Assembly: GCA_030630445.1 (NCBI GenBank)
Contig: DAOVNC010000192.1
Location: 1-6,906 of the forward strand
DNA length: 6,906 nt
Direction of reading: 5' to 3'
Source: Kiritimatiellales bacterium
Lineage (GTDB): Bacteria; Verrucomicrobiota; Kiritimatiellia; Kiritimatiellales; Pontiellaceae
Of this stretch, positions 1 to 6,790 are shown in pieces (within the stretch, counting starts at the first letter, position 1; every line of letters starts with the position of its first letter). Under the pieces are notes generated by a model. It saw nothing but the letters and a program-made list of their open reading frames with translations. It was not told the DNA's origin and made no database searches. The translations under genes and the position numbers were made by a program.

Positions 1-52
1 AGGAAACAAAGCATTTCAAACCGTGATTCCAAAACACAACCCGGCCGCTTGA
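1..52 (+). CDS. possible C-terminal tail of an upstream gene (partial)
   Basis: The second frame is open from the window edge and ends at a TGA at 50-52, giving a short tail that ends FQTVIPKHNPAA. It could be the last 16 residues of a protein encoded mainly upstream. Seventeen open codons can easily occur by chance, and the first frame is also open here as an upstream extension of the next gene. No family can be named. Confidence 0.2.
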   Translation, partial: GNKAFQTVIPKHNPAA

Positions 53-96
53 TTACGACTGGAAATCAAAACATTTCTCTGCACCCTTGGCGAACG

Positions 97-123
97 TTGC
101 CTATGTCGTGTAGACACAATAAT
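97..123 (+). promoter_or_regulatory. weak promoter-like sequence ahead of the DUF167 gene
   Basis: AATAAT at 118-123 matches the -10 consensus at five of six positions. TTGCCT at 97-102 is a modest -35 match, but the spacing is only 15 bases. It lies 27 bases upstream of the ATG at 151. This is a consensus match by eye only; the gene could equally be transcribed from further upstream. Confidence 0.2.
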
Positions 124-138
124 AACCGATTGAAATTT

Positions 139-143
139 GGAGA
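139..143 (+). promoter_or_regulatory. ribosome binding site fixing the DUF167 start at 151
   Basis: GGAGA lies seven bases before the ATG at 151. The frame is open further upstream (a TTG at 49 is possible), but the extra residues are not part of the family and no comparable ribosome binding site precedes them. This supports the shorter 98-residue product. Confidence 0.6.
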
Positions 144-150
144 TGAACCC

Positions 151-447
151 ATGGCCTGCTTTGAAGAAAGAGACGGATGCATCATTTTGAGTGTGCGGGT
201 TGTTCCGCGGGCTTCGAAGGATGGGATTCGGGGGGTGCTGGGCGATGCGCTGAAGGTGCGCATCCAAGCGCCACCGGTCGAGGGAAAGGCCAATGCCTAT
301 CTCGTCAAGTTCCTTTCCAAGCAGTGGAAGATTCCACGCCGCGACATTGAAATCCTTTCCGGCGAGACCGGACGGAACAAGCGGCTGCGGATTTTGAACC
401 CATCCCCCGAATTGCGGGCAGAGTTGTTGTCTTTCGGTGAGGAATAG
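151..447 (+). CDS. yggU: DUF167 / YggU family protein
   Basis: This encodes a small cytoplasmic protein of 98 residues, close to the size of E. coli YggU. The DUF167 hallmarks are present in order: an early beta strand with VRVVPRASKDGI, then LKVRIQAPPVEGKAN (the most conserved stretch, with the VEGKAN turn), a following helix (AYLVKFLSKQW), and a C-terminal strand with ILSGETGRNKRLRI. The family is widespread and structurally known, but its biochemical role is not established. The start at 151 is chosen because of a good Shine-Dalgarno sequence seven bases upstream and because it gives the family's usual length. The next gene starts 53 bases downstream on the same strand, so read-through is possible, but there is no obvious functional link to the sulfatase. 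Family assignment is firm; function is unknown. Confidence 0.9.
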   Translation: MACFEERDGCIILSVRVVPRASKDGIRGVLGDALKVRIQAPPVEGKANAYLVKFLSKQWKIPRRDIEILSGETGRNKRLRILNPSPELRAELLSFGEE

Positions 448-500
448 GAACGGGGGAAAGGATTGCAATAAAATTGAACTCCTGTCAAAAAACAGTCCGT

Positions 501-2033
501 ATGAAAAACCTGATTAAACGAAAAGATTTTATTCGCCTTCTGGGCACTGTGATTGTTGCGAGCACGTTATGTCTCGAGGCTAGCGCCGAGTCTTCACAGA
601 AGAAACTAAACGTGCTGTTCATCATGGCCGATGATTTTAATACCGCGCTCAGCGGGTACGGTCATCCGCAGTGCAAAACACCGAATCTGGATCGGCTTGC
701 CAAACGGGGTACATCCTTCACTCGGGCGTACTGCCAGCTTCCTCTTTGCGGACCCTCACGCGCCTCGATCATGTCGGGAAGGTATCCCCTATCGAACGGG
801 ATCACGGATAATGCAAAAAAACTGCGTGCGGGTACGACCACTCTGGCGCAGTGCTTTAGGGCGGCCGGCTATTGGACGGGGCGCGTAAGCAAGATCTACC
901 ATATGGGCGTCCCGGGCAATATCTTTACGGGAGACTCGGGACATGATGTCGAAAAGGACTGGATGGAGTACTACAATGTAAGCGTTATGGAAACAATCAC
1001 ACCGGGCAAGGCGGAGGACCTCATGCTCGCTGACAGTGTTCATCTTTACGAGGTTCTTCGTAAAAAATGGCCCGCCTATAAGCACAAAGGTGGGAAATTC
1101 AGGATCCCGGAGGGCAATCACCAAGGGAGCGATTTTGTGGTCGTTGAAGCCGATTGCGGCAATGAGGCTCTAGCGGACGGCATTGCCGCAACCAAGGGGA
1201 TTGAACTTTTGCGACAACGGGCGGAAGCGAAAGAACCGTTCTTCCTCGCGGTCGGTTTTGTACGTCCGCATGTCCCGCTTGTTGCGCCGCGCACGTCATT
1301 CGGCGAATACGATGCCTCGGCGATGCAGCTGCCTGAGTTGCGCGCAGGAGATCTCGACGACATGCCCTCGGGTGCCAAGGGACAGACAAACAACCGAAAA
1401 TACAAGATGTCGGAGGAAAATCAGAGAAAGGTTCTGCGCGGCTATTATGCGTCCGTAAGCTATATGGATGAACAAGTTGGGCGACTGCTCGATGAGGTGG
1501 ATCGATTGGGGCTTCGAGAGAATACCCTCATCGTATTTGTCTCCGATCACGGCTACCATCTCGGTGAACATACGATGTGGCAGAAGATGAGCCTGCTCGA
1601 AGAAAGCATTCGTGTGCCATTAATCATATCCGCGCCTAACCAAAAGCGCGTTGATGCAAAGAGTGATGCTATCGTTGAGTTGCTGGACATCTACCCGACC
1701 CTTACGGAGCTCGCCGGATTAACTGCACCTGCCGATCTTCAAGGAGAAAGCTTCGCCGACCTGCTCACCGATCCATCGGCGCTCCGCAGCAAAAAAGAGG
1801 CCTTGATTCAGGTTGGGAATGCCTTTTGCCTGCGAACAAAACGATGGGCCTACATGAGGTACAACGTCAAAGGCAAGCCTCCCGAACCTATGCTCTACGA
1901 CATGGAAACGGATCCGAAACAGTACACCAACCTAGCGGGCAAACCTGAATATGCAGAGATAGAGAAGGCCCTCCGGAAACGTCTTGACGCACGCATGGCA
2001 TCTGCCAAAAAACACACAAGGATCCAGCCATGA
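501..2033 (+). CDS. secreted S1-family sulfatase, iduronate-2-sulfatase-like
   Basis: This is a 510-residue arylsulfatase-type enzyme that would hydrolyse sulfate esters on a glycan outside the cytoplasm. A Sec signal peptide is visible: basic start (MKNLIKRK), hydrophobic core about residues 13-25, AxA-type end near residue 29. Metal-site aspartates D44-D45 lie in FIMADD. The maturation motif C-G-P-S-R at residues 83-87 makes Cys83 the predicted formylglycine, so a sulfatase-modifying enzyme must exist elsewhere in the genome. H257 in RPHVP, D349-H350 in SDHGYHLGEH and K362 fit the remaining active site. FFLAVGFVRPHVPL and the C-terminal LYDMETDP resemble iduronate-2-sulfatase-like S1 enzymes, probably SulfAtlas S1_7 (inference from memory). 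The ATG at 501 is preferred over an in-frame TTG at 474 because it starts a clean signal peptide, though no clear Shine-Dalgarno sequence precedes it. The exact sulfated substrate cannot be read from sequence. It overlaps the next gene by four bases. Confidence 0.93.
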   Translation: MKNLIKRKDFIRLLGTVIVASTLCLEASAESSQKKLNVLFIMADDFNTALSGYGHPQCKTPNLDRLAKRGTSFTRAYCQLPLCGPSRASIMSGRYPLSNGITDNAKKLRAGTTTLAQCFRAAGYWTGRVSKIYHMGVPGNIFTGDSGHDVEKDWMEYYNVSVMETITPGKAEDLMLADSVHLYEVLRKKWPAYKHKGGKFRIPEGNHQGSDFVVVEADCGNEALADGIAATKGIELLRQRAEAKEPFFLAVGFVRPHVPLVAPRTSFGEYDASAMQLPELRAGDLDDMPSGAKGQTNNRKYKMSEENQRKVLRGYYASVSYMDEQVGRLLDEVDRLGLRENTLIVFVSDHGYHLGEHTMWQKMSLLEESIRVPLIISAPNQKRVDAKSDAIVELLDIYPTLTELAGLTAPADLQGESFADLLTDPSALRSKKEALIQVGNAFCLRTKRWAYMRYNVKGKPPEPMLYDMETDPKQYTNLAGKPEYAEIEKALRKRLDARMASAKKHTRIQP

Positions 2034-3835
2034 AAGCATTTGGCATAGCTCTAACCATTGCCCTGACCAGCTCCTCCCTATATGCCAGAGAGTATCATGT
2101 GGCGACGACCGGCCGCGATCGGAACAAGGGATCCAAAGTAAACCCCTTTAAGACGATATCGGCGGCCACGCTCCTCGCACAGCCCGGCGATTGCATCATC
2201 GTTCATGAAGGAACGTATCGGGAAAGGATTAATCCGCCACGCGGCGGAACATCCAATAAAGAACGAATCACCTATCGGGCGGCGAAGGGCGAAGAGGTTG
2301 TCATTAAGGGTTCGGAAGTCATCACAGGCTGGCAGAAGCAGACGAATGGGATTTGGCGGGTCACCATTCCCAATCATTTTTTCGGGGATTATAATCCCTA
2401 CAAGGACGTGATTTCAGGAGACTGGTTTCACCGCAGGGGCAGAGATCACCATACCGGAGAGGTCTATCTAAACGGAAAGGCACTCTTCGAGGATGTTTCG
2501 CTCGACCGGGTAGAACAAAGGCCGCTGAGCTGGTGTTGCCAGGTGGATGACAAAGAAACCCGCATTTGGGCGAACTACGCGGATTCGGATCCCCGCAAAG
2601 AACTCATCGAAATCAATGCAAGGCCGGCGGTTTTCTACCCCGGAAATCCCGGTCGCAACTATATCACGGTCAGCGGATTCACCATGCGGCATGCCGCCAC
2701 ACAATGGGCCGCGCCAACCGCCGAACAGATCGCACTCGTCGGCACCCACTGGAGCAAAGGCTGGATCATTGAGAACAACGTGATCAGCGACTCGAAATGT
2801 GTGGGTGTCACCTTGGGAAAAGACCGGGAGTCAGGACACAACAATGCGCAAAGTGCCGGAGGCTACAACGAAGTCGTCAAGCTCGCTTTGGAGGCGGGCT
2901 GGTCAAAAGACAAGATTGGCTCCCATATCGTAAGAAACAACACGATCCACGACTGCGGCGCAGCAGGAATTTGCGGCAGCATGGGCGGCGCTTTCAGCAA
3001 GATAACGGGAAACCATATATACAACATTCATATCAACAAGCCCTTCAGCGGCGCTGAAATGGCCGGTATCAAACTGCATGCCCCCATCGACACCCTGATC
3101 AAAAACAACCGAATCCATAACTCGGATAGGGGAATCTGGATGGACTGGATGATGCAGGGCACCCGTGTGAGTGCCAACCTTTGCTACAGGAATCGACGGC
3201 AAGACCTCTTTGTTGAGGTGAACCACGGACCCTTTGTTGTAGATAACAATATACTGCTATCCGAAACCTCTCTATATGACCAATCGCAGGGAGGAGCCTA
3301 TTTGCACAATCTGTTTTCCGGAAGGATTGAGAGCCTCCCGGAAGAAGGTCGCAAGACCCCATACCACAAAGCACATTCTACCGAAATCGCAGGCCTAGGA
3401 AGCATCTCCGGCGGTGACAATCGCTTCCTCAACAACATTCTTGCAGGCCACGGAACATCCATCTATAACCGCGCAAACCTACCCATGCTGGTCAATGGCA
3501 ATGTATACCTCAACGGCGCAAAAGCTTTCCTAGACGAAAAGAACCTCGTTAACAAACCCGGCTTCAATCCGAATATAAAACTCGTTGAAGAGAATGGCAT
3601 GGTGTATCTGAACATCAGCCTCCCAGAGGCCATAGCCGACCAGCAGAACCAACTCGTCACCACCGAATTGCTCGGCAAGGCACGAATGGCAAATGTCGGG
3701 TTTGAAAATGCAGACGGTTCGCCACTCATCATTGACTCAGACTATTTTGGCACGAAGAGAAACAGGACAAACCCCACAGCAGGACCATTTGCGAGTCTGG
3801 AAAAAGACGGGATTGTGCTGAAAGTGTGGAGATAA
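2030..3835 (+). CDS. secreted right-handed parallel beta-helix protein, probable glycan-active enzyme
   Basis: This is a 601-residue exported protein. The signal peptide (residues 1-19) ends LYA before REYHV. Residues 22-100 have a DUF1565-like start: YHVATTGRDRNKGS, then PFKTISAATLLAQPGD and VHEGTYRE, the usual first coils of secreted beta-helix carbohydrate enzymes. A central insert (GRDHHTGEVYLNG, about 137-149) precedes the main helix, about residues 205-470, with recurring strand-turn units such as IIENNVISDS, IVRNNTIHDC, ITGNHIYNI, IKNNRIHNS and VVDNNILLS. The pattern resembles proteins assigned to or near GH141 (fucosidase/xylanase), but I hold this weakly; a lyase or binding role is possible. 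D372 (WMDW), D392 and E396 (DLFVEVNHG) are the most family-like acidic residues and are candidate catalytic groups by inference only. AAGGA at 2018-2022 is a good ribosome binding site. The ATGA overlap with the sulfatase suggests translational coupling and a shared substrate. Confidence 0.85.
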   Translation: MKAFGIALTIALTSSSLYAREYHVATTGRDRNKGSKVNPFKTISAATLLAQPGDCIIVHEGTYRERINPPRGGTSNKERITYRAAKGEEVVIKGSEVITGWQKQTNGIWRVTIPNHFFGDYNPYKDVISGDWFHRRGRDHHTGEVYLNGKALFEDVSLDRVEQRPLSWCCQVDDKETRIWANYADSDPRKELIEINARPAVFYPGNPGRNYITVSGFTMRHAATQWAAPTAEQIALVGTHWSKGWIIENNVISDSKCVGVTLGKDRESGHNNAQSAGGYNEVVKLALEAGWSKDKIGSHIVRNNTIHDCGAAGICGSMGGAFSKITGNHIYNIHINKPFSGAEMAGIKLHAPIDTLIKNNRIHNSDRGIWMDWMMQGTRVSANLCYRNRRQDLFVEVNHGPFVVDNNILLSETSLYDQSQGGAYLHNLFSGRIESLPEEGRKTPYHKAHSTEIAGLGSISGGDNRFLNNILAGHGTSIYNRANLPMLVNGNVYLNGAKAFLDEKNLVNKPGFNPNIKLVEENGMVYLNISLPEAIADQQNQLVTTELLGKARMANVGFENADGSPLIIDSDYFGTKRNRTNPTAGPFASLEKDGIVLKVWR

Positions 3836-3844
3836 CAACCTTTA

Positions 3845-3864
3845 ACCATGCTTATGGTCATAAG
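3845..3864. promoter_or_regulatory. inverted repeat upstream of znuA, possible metal-regulator operator
   Basis: CTTATG-GT-CATAAG at 3851-3864 is a perfect 6-base inverted repeat with a 2-base centre, ending 20 bases before the znuA ATG. An overlapping alternative pairing, ACCAT-GCTT-ATGGT at 3845-3858, could form a small RNA hairpin instead. The position suits a Zur/Fur- or MntR-type operator, as importers of this family are usually metal-repressed, but the bases do not match any consensus I know well. No T-run follows, so a terminator is unlikely. Confidence 0.35.
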
Positions 3865-3884
3865 AGGGAAAACCCATTAAAAAC

Positions 3885-4757
3885 ATGAAAAGCACTATTC
3901 ATTTTTTGGCCATATTGCTTCTGCTTGGCTGCTCGGAAAAACGGGAGTCCGGCGGTTCCGGGAAACCGGTCGTATTTGTCAGTATTCAGCCGCAGGCCGG
4001 TCTGGCCGGGGTCATTGCCGGCGACCGGGTCGAGATCCACACGCTGGTTGGCGAGGGGCAGTCGCCGCATGCCTATGAACCCACCGCACGGCAATTGACC
4101 CGACTGGGCGAAGCCGACGTCCTGCTGGGCATCGGCATGCCGTTCGAGAAGCACCTGCTCAAAAAGATCGTTCCGCTCTACCCGGATCTTCCGATCGTTG
4201 GAACCCAGGCCGGGATCGAACTGCGCACCATGCCGCACGAACACCATGGCGAGCACTGCAATCACGGCGAAAAAGATCCGCATGTCTGGCTCAACCCCTT
4301 GAATGCCGCAACCATCGCTCAAAACATATGCCATGCGCTTGAGCAGATCGACCCTGACCATGCAGAAGCATACCGAGGCAACCATGACAAACTGGTCGAC
4401 CAACTCCGGCAGCTTGATGCGGAGATCCGCGCCGGACTTTTGTCCTATAAGGGAAACCGCTTCTACGTGTTCCATCCGTCGTTCGGCTATTTTGCCGACG
4501 CCTATGGATTGGAGCAGGTTCCGGTCGAGCTGGATGGAAAGGCCCCGTCGCCACGCCAATTGGTTGCACTGATCGAACAGGCCAAGGCCGACGGCGTAAA
4601 GGTGGTGTTTGTGCAGAAACAATTCCCGGCCGAAAGCGCCGAGGCCATCGCCGACGCCATCGACGGAACCGTGGTGCAGCTTGATCCGCTGGCGGAAGAT
4701 GTTGTTGCCAACCTGCGCCTAATTGCGGAAAGTATCGCTCAGACCTTGAAAAAATGA
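3885..4757 (+). CDS. znuA: zinc/manganese ABC importer substrate-binding lipoprotein ZnuA
   Basis: This is a 290-residue cluster A-I (ZnuA/TroA-type) solute-binding protein that would capture Zn2+ (possibly Mn2+) outside the membrane and deliver it to the permease. A lipoprotein signal ends LLGC, so Cys16 is the predicted lipidated residue. The four expected metal ligands are visible: H62 (SPHAYEP), H133 (DPHVWLNP), H197 (HPSFGYFADAYGL) and D267 (LDPLAED). A short His-rich loop (residues 117-127: H118, H120, H121, H124, H127, plus C125) sits just before H133. Such loops mark zinc-type members, so zinc is the likelier metal. Its length is normal for the family. The gene overlaps znuC by four bases (ATGA). 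Only a weak purine-rich stretch (GAGGGAA near 3864-3870) precedes the start, at a longer spacing than usual. The candidate operator just upstream would control the whole operon. Confidence 0.93.
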   Translation: MKSTIHFLAILLLLGCSEKRESGGSGKPVVFVSIQPQAGLAGVIAGDRVEIHTLVGEGQSPHAYEPTARQLTRLGEADVLLGIGMPFEKHLLKKIVPLYPDLPIVGTQAGIELRTMPHEHHGEHCNHGEKDPHVWLNPLNAATIAQNICHALEQIDPDHAEAYRGNHDKLVDQLRQLDAEIRAGLLSYKGNRFYVFHPSFGYFADAYGLEQVPVELDGKAPSPRQLVALIEQAKADGVKVVFVQKQFPAESAEAIADAIDGTVVQLDPLAEDVVANLRLIAESIAQTLKK

Positions 4758-5494
4758 AGCCTCCCATTCACATCGAAAACCTAGACTTTTCCTATGGAAA
4801 TATTTCCGTACTGGAACAAGTGAACCTGTCCATTTCCGACAAGGAATTTGTTTGCATGGTCGGCCCCAACGGCGGTGGAAAAACCACCTTGCTCAAGTTG
4901 TTGCTCGGCCTGCTCGAACCGCAGGCCGGAACGGTATCCGTTTTTGGCGAAAACCCAACGGCTGGAAGAAAGTGGATCGGCTACTTGCCGCAGCATGCGC
5001 ATCTCGACTCGAAATTTCCCGTTACCGCGCTCGATGCCGTTTTGATGGGGCGGCTGGGAAAGACCCGCGGCATTGGCCCCTACACCAGGATCGATCGCGC
5101 CATGGCTTGCGACATGCTCAACCGGGTTGGACTGGAGAAGCTGGCAAAACGCCCGCTGGCCACCCTCTCCGGCGGGCAGCGCCAACGCGTTTTGATTGCC
5201 CGGGCGCTCGTCTCCGAACCAAGGTTGCTGCTACTCGACGAACCTACATCCAGCCTCGACGACTACGTGGAGCGCGAGCTTTACGACCTGCTCCTTGAGC
5301 TTAACGAAGAACTTACGGTGGTAGTCGTTACCCACGACATCGGCTTTGTCTCCAGCTATGTGGACAAGGTGGTCTGCGTGAACAGGCAGGTGCGCATCCA
5401 TCCCACCAGTGAGATCGACGAAAACATTATCCACGACATGTATGGCGAACACGTCCACATGGTTCGGCACGACCAGGAGCATGGCCATGGGTGA
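4754..5494 (+). CDS. znuC: zinc/manganese ABC importer ATPase ZnuC
   Basis: This is a 246-residue cytoplasmic ATPase that powers the importer. All ABC motifs are present in order: A-loop Y14, Walker A GPNGGGKTT (37-45), Q-loop Q80 (YLPQHA), signature LSGGQRQR (138-145), Walker B LLLLDEP (158-164, with D162 and catalytic E163), D-loop SSLDD and the H-switch H194 (THD). It should therefore be active. The C-terminus ends in a histidine-rich tail (five His within the last 14 residues: H233, H235, H239, H243, H245), which could bind metal (inference). The start ATG overlaps the znuA stop as ATGA, and the last eight bases overlap znuB, so the three genes are almost certainly co-transcribed and translationally coupled. 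Metal specificity cannot be told from the ATPase, but the neighbours indicate zinc or manganese. Confidence 0.94.
   Translation: MKPPIHIENLDFSYGNISVLEQVNLSISDKEFVCMVGPNGGGKTTLLKLLLGLLEPQAGTVSVFGENPTAGRKWIGYLPQHAHLDSKFPVTALDAVLMGRLGKTRGIGPYTRIDRAMACDMLNRVGLEKLAKRPLATLSGGQRQRVLIARALVSEPRLLLLDEPTSSLDDYVERELYDLLLELNEELTVVVVTHDIGFVSSYVDKVVCVNRQVRIHPTSEIDENIIHDMYGEHVHMVRHDQEHGHG
5475..5479 (+). promoter_or_regulatory. ribosome binding site fixing the znuB start at 5487
   Basis: AGGAG lies seven bases before the ATG at 5487 but only one base before the in-frame ATG at 5481, so 5487 is the better start. The frame is open back to at least 5409, but that part lies inside znuC and encodes nothing membrane-like. 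Confidence 0.65.
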
Positions 5495-6317
5495 GTTTTT
5501 CCAGGCCCTTGTCCGGCATAGCTTCCTGCAGCACGCGCTACTGGCCGGACTGCTGGTCAGCCTTTCGTGCGGGATCGTCGGAACCTATGTCGTAACGCGG
5601 CGGATCACCTATCTGGCGGGAGGGATCGCCCATTGCGTACTGGGCGGCATGGGCGTTGCGCGCTACATGCAGGTGGTGCATGGCTGGGCGTTTTTCGAAC
5701 CGTTGCTCGGGGCAGTCATCGCGGCCTTGGGTGCGGCGTTCATCATTGGCTGGATCAATATCCGCGCCAAGGAGCGGATCGATACCGTCATTAGCGCCTT
5801 TTGGGGCATGGGCATGGCTGTCGGCATCCTGTTTATCTCCAAAACGCCGGGATACGGCGAAGACATGATGTCGTACCTCTTTGGCAATATCCTGCTCGTT
5901 ACCCAGCGCGACCTGCTCATCATTGCCGGGCTCGACTTGCTTATCGTGGCCACCGCGCTGCTGTTCCACAAACAGTTTGTCGCCGTCTGCTTCGACGAGG
6001 AGTTCGCCCGCTTGCGCGGCATCAATGCACCGTTTTTCTACTTCCTCATGCTGGCGCTCACCGCCCTCACGGTGGTGCTGATGGTGTCCATCGTTGGCAT
6101 TGTGATGGTGATCGTTCTGCTGACGCTCCCCGCAGCCATTGCCGGGCGCTTCTGCAGGCGCATGGGTCCGATGATGGCGCTCGCCGCCGTCCTCTGCGCC
6201 CTGCTCACCACAAGCGGCTTGGCGCTTAGCTACCAGCCCGACCTTCCCGCCGGTGCGGCCATCATTATTTTGACGGGTATTGTATATCTGGCAACCGTCG
6301 TCTTGAAGCGGCAGTAG
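5487..6317 (+). CDS. znuB: zinc/manganese ABC importer permease ZnuB
   Basis: This is a 276-residue ABC-3 family inner-membrane permease forming the metal channel with ZnuC bound on the cytoplasmic side. Hydrophobic membrane segments are visible at about 17-36, 41-58, 72-92, 100-118, 129-138, 143-160, 183-220 (two spans), 228-242 and 248-273, consistent with the eight or so helices of the family. Recognisable family features are the early TYVVTRRITYLAGGIAHCVLGG region (two overlapping parts, 33-43 and 44-54), SYLFGNIL (129-136), the DEEFARLRG cytoplasmic loop (170-178) and the VGIVMVIVLLTLPAAIA core (203-219). The start at 5487 overlaps the znuC end by eight bases and has a strong Shine-Dalgarno sequence, so translation is probably coupled. 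It is the last gene of the operon. No regulator gene (zur, fur or mntR) is found in the window. Confidence 0.94.
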   Translation: MGEFFQALVRHSFLQHALLAGLLVSLSCGIVGTYVVTRRITYLAGGIAHCVLGGMGVARYMQVVHGWAFFEPLLGAVIAALGAAFIIGWINIRAKERIDTVISAFWGMGMAVGILFISKTPGYGEDMMSYLFGNILLVTQRDLLIIAGLDLLIVATALLFHKQFVAVCFDEEFARLRGINAPFFYFLMLALTALTVVLMVSIVGIVMVIVLLTLPAAIAGRFCRRMGPMMALAAVLCALLTTSGLALSYQPDLPAGAAIIILTGIVYLATVVLKRQ

Positions 6318-6318
6318 A

Positions 6319-6334
6319 TTCTCGTTTTTGAGAA
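6319..6334 (+). terminator. weak hairpin after znuB
   Basis: TTCTC-GTTTTT-GAGAA begins two bases after the znuB stop and can form a five-base stem. The stem is short and AT-rich, and no T-run follows, so it is a poor intrinsic terminator; the operon may end by another mechanism. Confidence 0.2.
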
Positions 6335-6363
6335 CACTCGTTTCCCACACTCCGTCAACTTTT

Positions 6364-6380
6364 TAAAATACCGACGGTAT
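6364..6380. promoter_or_regulatory. 13-base palindrome overlapping a -10-like box
   Basis: ATACCG-A-CGGTAT at 6368-6380 is a perfect inverted repeat with 6-base arms and a single central base. It overlaps a -10-like TAAAAT at 6364-6369; the best -35 at 17-base spacing (TTTCCC, 6341-6346) is poor. It sits 56 bases before the ATG at 6437. The shape and position suit a repressor operator (the TetR/AcrR type often has such sites), but no cognate regulator is seen and the promoter itself is weak. The rest of the 6318-6436 gap shows no gene. Confidence 0.3.
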
Positions 6381-6436
6381 CCCCGTAATTTTCACTGCAC
6401 ACCACACGATGGCACGCCGACTGCTAAGTAGAATCC

Positions 6437-6769
6437 ATGAAAAAGAAACAAAATATCCTCAGCTTGCTCGATATGGACGTCGGCAGTTTTGTCAGCTACG
6501 AGCTCACCGCAGAATCGCTCACCACCAAGCTATTCCGGGTCTTCACCCTCAATACCATTCCGCTCAAGCAGGTCATGGTTCTGCGGGAAGCCGTCGAGGG
6601 AGACATCACCCGGCTTAACCGGGTAAACTGGTTTAGCTCTTTCAAGCGCCGCTCGCTCTGCCCCGTCTACACGCTTCAGGCCACAGAAAAATCGCCACGC
6701 ATCTTCATGCGCCTCGACCGCGGGTCGCACATTGCCCTGAAAAATGCATTGGGGCACCTGAATGCCTGA
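6437..6769 (+). CDS. hypothetical protein, 110 residues, possibly PH-like fold
   Basis: I do not recognise this gene by name. It encodes a soluble, basic 110-residue protein with no signal peptide or membrane segment. The pattern suggests alternating beta strands: FVSYELTAESLTTKL, then FRVFTLNTIPLKQVMVLREA, a connecting NWFSSFKRRSLCPVYTLQA, RIFMRLDRGSHIAL and a last short helix (KNALGHLNA). The succession 'strand, turn, IPL, strand, C-terminal helix' resembles small bacterial PH-like domains; this is a fold impression, not a database match. Residue patterning favours this strand over the antisense frame. No good Shine-Dalgarno sequence precedes the ATG at 6437. The next ATG in frame (6473) would give a product starting MDVGSF and is no better supported. 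The gene ends 21 bases before the broken nth frame on the other strand, so it may lie on a segment that replaced the rest of nth. Confidence 0.6.
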   Translation: MKKKQNILSLLDMDVGSFVSYELTAESLTTKLFRVFTLNTIPLKQVMVLREAVEGDITRLNRVNWFSSFKRRSLCPVYTLQATEKSPRIFMRLDRGSHIALKNALGHLNA

Positions 6770-6790
6770 GGCCTCCGTAAAAACGACCAT

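Noticed and set aside
49..150. N-terminal extension of the DUF167 protein from a TTG at 49
   Set aside because: The 34 extra residues are not part of the family, and a good ribosome binding site points to the ATG at 151.
482..495. Small inverted repeat CTGT-CAAAAA-ACAG before the sulfatase
   Set aside because: Four-base arms are expected by chance, and there is no T-run or operator-like context.
3858..4622. Long 254-codon open frame antisense to znuA
   Set aside because: It lies wholly over a gene with clear ligands and lipobox on the other strand, shows no domain of its own, and is explained by codon bias of znuA.
5409..5486. Upstream extension of the znuB frame
   Set aside because: The extra residues overlap znuC, look nothing like a permease N-terminus, and the Shine-Dalgarno sequence at 5475-5479 supports the ATG at 5487.
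5538..6350. Long 270-codon open frame antisense to znuB
   Set aside because: Its translation is a low-complexity, charged and His/Asp/Gly-rich mirror of membrane-protein codons, with no recognisable domain; znuB on the plus strand is clear.
6768..6775. 8-base palindrome GAGGCCTC overlapping the stop of the hypothetical gene
   Set aside because: It is too short to stand out and has no partner copy at the other side of a possible insertion; not evidence of a mobile element end.
6530..6790. Downstream continuation of the nth frame as a fused protein domain
   Set aside because: The residues after the break do not resemble Nth or any family I know, and the opposite strand holds a more protein-like frame; read as accidental open sequence.
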